Assembly: GCA_000827325.1 (NCBI GenBank)
Contig: KN832881.1
Location: forward strand, 22,616-86,615
Source: Oidiodendron maius Zn
Taxonomy: Eukaryota; Ascomycota; Leotiomycetes; Myxotrichaceae
Direction of reading: 5' to 3'
DNA length: 64,000 bases
A program made the translations under genes and the position numbers. This document shows positions 57,611 through 64,000 of this stretch, piece by piece. Every line of letters begins with the position of its first letter. The stretch's first letter is position 1. Under the pieces are notes generated by a model. It had not been told where the DNA came from. It made no database searches and saw only the letters and a program-made list of their open reading frames with translations.

Positions 57611-60055
57611 ATGGAAGTCAATGCCAGTGGCCAGAATGCAATGGTCTCGAGACCACGGCAGCAGAAGCAACATGGCATCAGGAGGGCTTGCAATGAGTGT
57701 CGCCAGCAGAAACTTCGATGTGATGTCGTAAGCGATCCTTTTCAGGCCTGCTGGAGGTGTCGGCGGCTTCGCCTTGTGTGCAAGATAGAAGCTGGTTTTA
57801 AACGGGTGGAGAAAAGAAGGTACTCTATGTCTCCTGATCGAAGACATCGATCGTTACTAATAGTCTTGTTAGGGCAAAACATGCTCGCCAGCTACAGGAA
57901 GCAAGGCAGCTGGAACAGGCTCAGCTCGGAGACGTAGGGTCCGTTGCGCCTCCGTCAGCGATCGTAACTCAATCTGTGAGCATGGCCGAGGAGGGGGCGG
58001 AGCATTCTACGTCTGTGCTTGATCTTCCAACTGTGCCTACCCTTCGCAGAGTCTCGCCAGCAACGTCAAAATCGGTACTAGATCAACTTTCCACTTATCC
58101 AACACAGCAAGACCGCGCGGAGCAAGAAATATCCGCGCCCAACCAGCGACTTGGCTCCACTGGAGCCAGTATTGATTCAGCTACGCTCTCAGTGGTTGAC
58201 TCTTCTCGATCATTAGATGGGGTGGAACTAAATGCTCTTGATGTGGATGCCCTATTTGAGATGTAAGCCTTCTGTCCCTTCAATCTGCCAAGGTCTCATT
58301 TGTCCCACCTTCAGATTCTTTAAATATTATCACCCTTTCTTGCCTTTTCTCGACTCATCACAGGGAGGTGACTCGTACTACCGCTCATCGCGCCTTCTAT
58401 TCTGGGCCATAATTTCCGTGGCTTCTCGCCGGTACTCTGCAGACTTGACTCTGCTCCCAGCTCTTGTTGTCAGCGTGCCTAAGCTGTTGTGGTCGACCTT
58501 ACAGCGCGTAACCCATAACTACCATGACGTGAAAGCGTTGTGTTTGCTGTGTGTCTGGCCATTCCCAAGGAGTAGCTCATCCAGCGACCCAACATTCAGT
58601 AAGTGTTGATTCTCCTTTACCTCACCCCTGAACGTAGCAGGACGCGGAGAAGAAAGTTATTTAAGGGGGATGTTCTCACATTGTCTATTTGAAATGTTGT
58701 ATAAGCTGATATACTATAGTGCTGAGCGGAACTTTAATGTCCCTAGCAATGCAGATCGGTCTCCATAGACCGTATCAAGCTCAAGACTTCTCTCAATTCG
58801 CTATGCGGCTCCCACCAGATGAAATCCGAGATCGCATCACGACCTGGCTCACTTGTAAGATCGTTGCACAATGGTACGTTTACCAACAATGCTATATTAC
58901 ATTGCCTGGCTCATCTTGATTGCTAATCTAATTGACAGGGTTGCCACTGGGTACGGCCAATCATTGGCAGTAATTTGGGATGAGAGCTCTGTATCGATGG
59001 CCGAGTCCAGTGCACCTTTTAAAGATATAGAGAACCAGATGAAAATAGAGAAGCTTTGCGCCACGATATCAGGCACTTTATCCATCGCGGATGAAGTCCC
59101 GAATGTTGAAAATGACTATCCTCATTCACTGCCAATTGACCGGTTAATACAAGACCTCTCTTGCCTTGAGCTAGAATTTGCAGATCAGGACTGCCAACGT
59201 AAGCCTTTGTTCCCTTTATCTATTTCACTAACCAAGTGTAGATGCGTTATTTCTCTATCTCCACTGTGCTCGACTTCACCTGCGTTTACAAATCTTACAC
59301 CAACTCCCTACATCTCCGAACTACATTGAATCTGTCTTGTCTCTATATGACGCATGCAACGCTCTAGTCATGTTTGTGCACAATTCCGACATGGATGTAC
59401 TGAATTACTGTCCGAACTATGTTTTCCAGATGATCCTTGCAGCCGGATTTTCAGTTTTGAGGCTATCTACAAGTCCCCTTGTTGAGTACATTGATGCCCT
59501 GACAGCCAAAAGGCTCTTCAATTCTTCAATAGCTGCTCTTCGGAAGATTAGCATCACTAATAATGATCTCCCTGGTCGACTGGCTGAGGTTCTAGCCCAG
59601 CTGAAAGCGCGCCGAAATCGATTATCTAGGGAGCTAAGAGCTAACTGGAATAGCCTGCAGCTAAAGGTCCGTAGCAGACTGAGTATGAGTATCACTTTTG
59701 ATTCGCTTTGGGAATGGCGCAGGGGCTTTGTAGAAGATGAGAATGGGACTGTCGCAAGTATGTATCAGTTTATACCTGCAGCTATTTGACCAATATCGCA
59801 GCTTGGAAAGTTTTATTACTGGACTAATCACACATCTTGCTAGATAAGGATGCTCCCAGTGGTACCGCAGGGCAGTTCTTTGGATTGTCACAAACATCAC
59901 CCTCAATACAAGACGGCGAGATAATTTCCTCGCTGGCGACGAACCAGAACTTCGACCTCAACAGTATGGCCCTTGATCATTTTTATCCGTGGATGCTGGA
60001 AAACGCAACAGAGATACCCACTTTTTCAAGTAACCTAAATGAATTCACGACATGA
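57611..60055 (+). CDS. Zn2Cys6 fungal transcription factor, 674 residues
   Basis: Seven exons: 57611-57819, 57873-58262, 58315-58598, 58720-58873, 58939-59198, 59242-59757, 59844-60055; 2,025 bp. The zinc cluster uses Cys 27, 30, 37, 47, 50 and 57 (CX2CX6CX9CX2CX6C: ACNECRQQKLRCD, ACWRCRRLRLVC), followed by a basic linker. A Ser/Thr/Gln-rich region leads to the fungal-specific middle homology domain (FFKYYHPFLPFLD, RSSRLLFWAIISVASRRYSA, MLSGTLMSLAMQIGLHRPYQ). The C-terminus is acidic with aromatic residues (DHFYPWMLENATEIPTF), a likely activation region. All six introns are in phase. It probably controls its divergent carrier and convergent lyase, by position. The gene is intact. Confidence 0.92.
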
Positions 60056-60151
60056 AAGTTTGAATTGATGTTCAACATATGTCTAGACACACGCGAAAAG
60101 CTACGTTTTGTTACATGACACATGTGAGTCAATGAGAGGCCAGCTTCCAAC

Positions 60152-61214
60152 TCACACTCCGCCAACAAAAGCAGTTCCTCCAGCCCTAGCGTCTATCTCC
60201 AAATCATCACTTAATCCGCTCACCTCAAACAGCTGTTTTGGTGTCATATAGGCCTCCGCTCCTGTTATACCCTCCTTCATAAGCCTTGTGTACACTTCCT
60301 TCATCGCCTTATATGCTGGTGCTATCCCCGCAAACGGGAAAAGAATGATTCGGAAACCCATCTCGTCGGCTTCGCTCACGCTTATCGACGGAGTCGCGCC
60401 ATGTTCAACCATGTTCAATAACACCGGCCAAGGAGCTAGGTCCTTCACCGTCTGCCGGGCTTGCTCTTTGCTTGTAATACCCTCAAGAAATCCTACATCA
60501 GCACCTGCTTCACGCGCGAGTTTTAGACGGCGGATGGATTCATTGTAACCCAAGGATTGAAGCGCGTCGGTACGGGCAATGATCACTATGTCAGAGTCTA
60601 TTGCCTTGCGGGCAGCTGTCGCTGCCCGGATGCGAACGAGAAAGTCCTCAGCCGAAACGAGTAGCTTTCCATTCAAGTGGCCACAGCGTTTTGTTTGGAC
60701 TTGGTCTTCGATATGCAGAGCTGCAACACCACTGCGTGTGTATTGCTCGATGGTACGGGTGATCATTATTGGCCCTATGGACACAACGTTACACTTAGTG
60801 TCTTGTCTCTTCTTGATCAAGGGGGCGGTAAGCTCCGTTCATGTAACACGTATTCATACCTCCATATCCCGTATCAGCGTCTGCAATGAGTGGCACGCTT
60901 GAATTCAGATTCGCAATCATCTCCGCATGCTCACGCATATCATGCAAGTTGGCGATACCTAAGTCTGCATGCCCAATTTTCGACGCACTCGTACCAGCAC
61001 CTGTCTAGAGTTCGTGCTTGTCAGGTCCAGGCTCATTTTATCTTAAGGGTCTTTTTCGCACCATATATATCGCGTCAAATCCAACCTCCAGCGCAATTCG
61101 AGCAGAGAAGCCATCATATACACCTGGTGCAAGAATAATAGGTCCTGGCGATGCAATACAGTTTCGAAGCTTTGTGGCGGCGTTGATACGTCTGGGGGGA
61201 GAAATGGAGCCCAT
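60152..61214 (-). CDS. Isocitrate lyase/PEP mutase family enzyme
   Basis: Exons 61214-61062, 61004-60860 and 60774-60152 (minus), with introns of 57 and 85 bp; 921 bp and 306 residues, normal for the family. It forms a TIM barrel: GPIILAPGVYDGFSARIALE, AIYMTGAGTSASKIGHADLG, DADTGYGG (about 92-99, Mg/substrate loop), HIEDQVQTKRCGHLNGK (KRCGH near 128-132, the isocitrate-lyase-type active loop with Cys 130), IIARTDALQSLGY, GADVGFLEGITSKEQA, LLNMVEHGATPSIS. Members cleave or rearrange C-C or C-P bonds (methylisocitrate, oxaloacetate, phosphoenolpyruvate-type substrates); the substrate here is unknown. It lacks the insert of classical glyoxylate isocitrate lyase. It is convergent with the regulator, with 96 bp between stops. 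The gene is intact. Confidence 0.92.
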
Positions 61215-62108
61215 ACTTTTAAAAAGGGAGGGGTATACGTGTATTTAGAAGCAATCAAATTTGATGAGTTATAGTTCAGGGAAGAAAGATTTGTGCAGCA
61301 TTCGGGGTATATATACTCTACTCAAGGCATGTTGGATTGGTGCAGGTTATGAAAGCCGTTGCGATACCGCAACAGATGACATATGAAAATAATCTATTGC
61401 CAGCGGCTCATATTCCCGGGATAAAACCCTGAATTCCGATTTCCGCCATACCTGCTGTAGTGGTGGGTGTATCGGAGCCGGGACAATGTTGAGATCGGGC
61501 CGGTCATGAGAACCGGAGAGGAAAGGGATGCAGCTGCGTAGAGAACTAACACAAATCTGAATAATACTTTTGGCATAGAAACATGAATACCCCGTGAAGC
61601 ATGACTGAAGGCTGATTTTATGTCTTCAGATTAATTTTCATGTAGTTGTCTTATCAAGCAGCAAAAGGGTTCAATATATCAGATCAAGCTGGTGAAGTGG
61701 CGAAGCACCTGGTGAAGCACGTGAAGTAAGTATGTTGCTTACATAATCCCAACATGCAAAGGCAAGATTTGTTGTTGTATTGCTTTGGTTCATTCCTGTA
61801 AAACGAGTACACACAACGTTTTGGGCAACTAGGAGTGGTGTGTGCCTTTGTTCGTCGTTGTATAGACGCTATGGCAGGGATAAATAGCCTGGCATTTCTT
61901 TTGAGTTGACACTGAGGAGGGAATGACAGATGGTACAACTTGAAATGCCTTTCATTGCTTATACGATAATTGCAATATCTGCCCTCCAGTGATCCGTTGG
62001 CATATAATATGCGCACAGATGCAAATACAACGCCGGTATGCAATTTCCCACCACCCAATCCATATATGCCATGTATGCAGAAGTCCAGTACGAGGTAGGG
62101 TGGATGAT
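61215..62108. other. Intergenic, 0.9 kb
   Basis: The upstream region of the lyase gene and the 3' side of TFIIF beta. Short frames only; nothing recognised. Confidence 0.45.
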
Positions 62109-63355
62109 CTATGAAGGAACGACGTCCTCAAATTTAATATCCTCTTCTTCTTCGTCGTCATCCATACCTGTATCCGATTCTTCCTCATTAATCGGAGCAG
62201 CTGCGTCTACACCTCCTTCATAGTTGGCAAGTTTATTTTCGGGTTTCAACGACCATTGCGTCGCAAATCGCCCGCTTTTTGCTAGTACCGCAACTTTCTC
62301 CAGTGTCTCTCGGAGATATACCTCGGGTTGCTGGAGTTCAGCACGTAAAGCCTTCATGGACCAGTAGTTATATCTTCTGAAGCACTCAAATATCCGGTCC
62401 AGAAGCTCATTTTGAGGCATACGAGCAGCCTTGCTAAGTTGCGGTCTGCTGGCAGCTGTAGTCCCTTTGGTTTTCTGCGCAGGTTGATTAGTACGCGAGA
62501 GAGGTAGAAGGATATGGCAACTTACAATGAACCCTCCGAAGGCATTCATTCCAGCAACTGTGCCAGGTTGAATAAAGCCTGCACGATTACCGGACAGGTC
62601 ATCCTCAACGAATTTGGTGAAGAACTTAGGCTTCATCGCCTCCATCGTCATCATCGCGAGGAGTCGACGAGCCTCTTCATTCTCCACCGGGACACTGTTC
62701 ACCTCATGTGCTACCCTTCCTGCAAGTGTGGTCCGTTCTGTTGGGCAAGTATTAGCGATGCTCAGCCACTTCAAGAATCAAACTCACTCGGTATAGCTTT
62801 TCTAAAGTATGGAGTAAACCGCTTGTTAGGATCCCAAGGCTGCTTCGTCTTCTCGTTGCTTGGTCGAGTAAGCCTGGCGGGCATGTTCGCATTGCTTGGG
62901 TCAAACTTCTGTCTGGACTTAGACTTGAAGCCTGGCAGATCCTGCTCTGTGAAAACAAATGTGTTGTTCACCGACTCGGAAGTAACATCCAGCAAATACT
63001 CTTTGGGAATTGTTTGGTGTACCCCTAGATCAGAGGACAGTAGCATTGAAAGCGACGTCTGCTATTGTCAGTGATGAAGGCTTATGGAAATTCTGGTGAG
63101 AAATACCTGAGGCTGGCCATCGGCACCAATTTCCTGGCTCTGTCTTATGGTTCCGATACGAATCTCTGCATCATCATCGAGCGATGACCATGCTTCCCAG
63201 ACGTATCGCGGAACGCGAGCAAGGTAGAGCTTCTGAAAAGTTGGGTCAGGGTTGAATTCGAGGTCCCCCGCGTCTTCATAGATGTCGTCGTCGGTGAAGA
63301 CCCCAGGTGAGGCGCCCGGAGCATCGGGGTCAGGCTTAATTAAACTGTCCGCCAT
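62109..63355 (-). CDS. TFG2: Transcription initiation factor IIF subunit beta
   Basis: Exons on the minus strand: 63355-63107, 63061-62788, 62737-62526 and 62474-62109 (introns 45, 50 and 51 bp); 1,101 bp and 366 residues. The family pattern is clear: an N-terminal acidic lead, the dimerisation part (LYLARVPRYVWEAWSSLDDD, EIRIGTIR; DLPGFKSKSRQKFDPSNANM), AIPKRTTLAGRVAHEVNSVP, and a C-terminal winged helix that contacts promoter DNA (RMPQNELLDRIFECFRRYNY, WSMKALRAELQQPEVYL), ending in an acidic tail. It joins RNA polymerase II to the promoter complex in the nucleus. At exon 2 the acceptor is a tandem TAGCAG, so proteins with or without one Gln are possible. Single-copy housekeeping gene, intact. 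Confidence 0.94.
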
Positions 63356-63715
63356 GATCCAGAGAACTTGTATTATGAGTGATGGTCCATGAAGAAGAAG
63401 GGAAATGTAGAGGCTGGCCCAGGGTGCAGTAGATCGGCACTTTTCTTTGTGCTTAAGGTGGGTTATTGTCGATGATGATGGGCGTCGCCGTCATGGGGCA
63501 ACAGTGCGGCTCTGACAGGGCGACGGAGAAGCGCGCGCTAGAAAGGATAATCTATTACCCGACTGCCGATGAACATCGTCACTTCTGTTTCTTGTGTACC
63601 TACTATCGATACGCTGGTGCTACAACGTCTTCTAACCCTCTGACTCTACAACCATTCTCGCAACGCTTTGTTAACGTTAAAACTAAAACGTTGCCGACGC
63701 ACGACTATACTAACC
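63356..63715. promoter_or_regulatory. Shared divergent promoter, TFIIF beta and the 63716 gene
   Basis: A 360-bp spacer between two opposite start codons. Pyrimidine-rich tracts and no strong TATA fit housekeeping promoters. A 100-codon plus frame inside it (63466-63768) is read as a shadow. Confidence 0.5.
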
Positions 63716-64000
63716 ATGTCCACGGAGGATCAGGAAATCCTCGCCAAGATCAGTCAACTCGCAGGTGAGTTTGTCGCCACCCACTCTGTTTGCGATAAAC
63801 CAACACTGACTCTGGCATTTGTTTGTTCTTTGACACAGGGCAAATAAATCGACACAAGAATGGACAGTCTTCAGGCCAACACACACAGCCAGCTCCAACA
63901 TCCAGCGCAAGGTCTTGCGCAGGTATGGAGCTCTCTGCTCTCCACAGCAGGCACTCTGCTAACACTTCTGGAGACACCCCTCAGTCATCCGCAGAATGGA
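63716..64000 (+). CDS. 5' part of a gene running off the window
   Basis: Exon 1 63716-63764 (MSTEDQEILAKISQLA) is followed by a 74-bp intron (63765-63838, GTGAGT to CACAG) and a second exon starting GQINRHKNGQSSGQHTQPAP. The start context is good (aaccATG). The N-terminus resembles that of fungal CCCH zinc-finger RNA-binding proteins as I remember them, but no zinc finger is inside the window. A further intron after about 63910 is possible, as two reading frames stay open to the edge. Truncated by the window. Confidence 0.6.

Overview
The window looks like nuclear DNA of a filamentous ascomycete (Pezizomycotina, probably Eurotiales; the order is inferred from the gene families only). The evidence is: many short introns (43 to 127 bp) with GTNNGN donors and CTAAC-like branch sites; fungus-specific families (Zn2Cys6 regulator, HET, SesB-NACHT-WD40, FunK1, CAP10, GPI-anchored cupredoxin); and transposon DNA with the A+T drift expected from repeat-induced point mutation (RIP).

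Layout. 1-5.2 kb: a decayed Ty1/copia element, with a second LTR fragment facing it head to head. 5.3-14.0 kb: an accessory block holding a broken secreted-protein gene, a broken ankyrin gene, a large secreted Ser/Thr/Cys-rich protein with an internal duplication, an intact ankyrin gene, a 40-bp minisatellite, a small secreted orphan and an aspartate-semialdehyde dehydrogenase fragment. 14.0-17.1 kb: transposon remnants, a hairpin and tandem duplications. 17.2-18.6 kb: a GT31-like glycosyltransferase. 19.1-24.6 kb: a HET pseudogene cut by a Tc1-like transposon, and a decayed fructosamine-kinase-like gene. 26.0-30.7 kb: a large NLR-type protein. 31.0-36.8 kb: broken genes (P450, FunK1 kinase, one unrecognised). 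37.0-42.7 kb: a CAP10 glycosyltransferase, a GH78 rhamnosidase and a MITE. 44.1-50.0 kb: ribosomal protein S28, a nine-exon sedolisin protease and a two-exon orphan. 51.0-52.3 kb: Ty3/gypsy remains. 53.8-64.0 kb: a denser gene block with a cupredoxin, a transporter/regulator/lyase trio, TFIIF beta and the start of a further gene.

Function. The left half is an accessory, fossil-rich compartment with several families tied to non-self recognition or secretion (HET, NACHT, ankyrin, Cys-rich secreted proteins). The right end is more conserved. The clearest candidate working unit is 55.2-61.2 kb: an anion:cation-symporter-type MFS carrier divergent from a Zn2Cys6 regulator, which converges on an isocitrate-lyase/PEP-mutase family enzyme. 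The carrier has one apparent frameshift. Multi-exon gene models were built by hand from splice signals and phase; each complete model sums to whole codons, the MFS gene excepted. No database search was possible.
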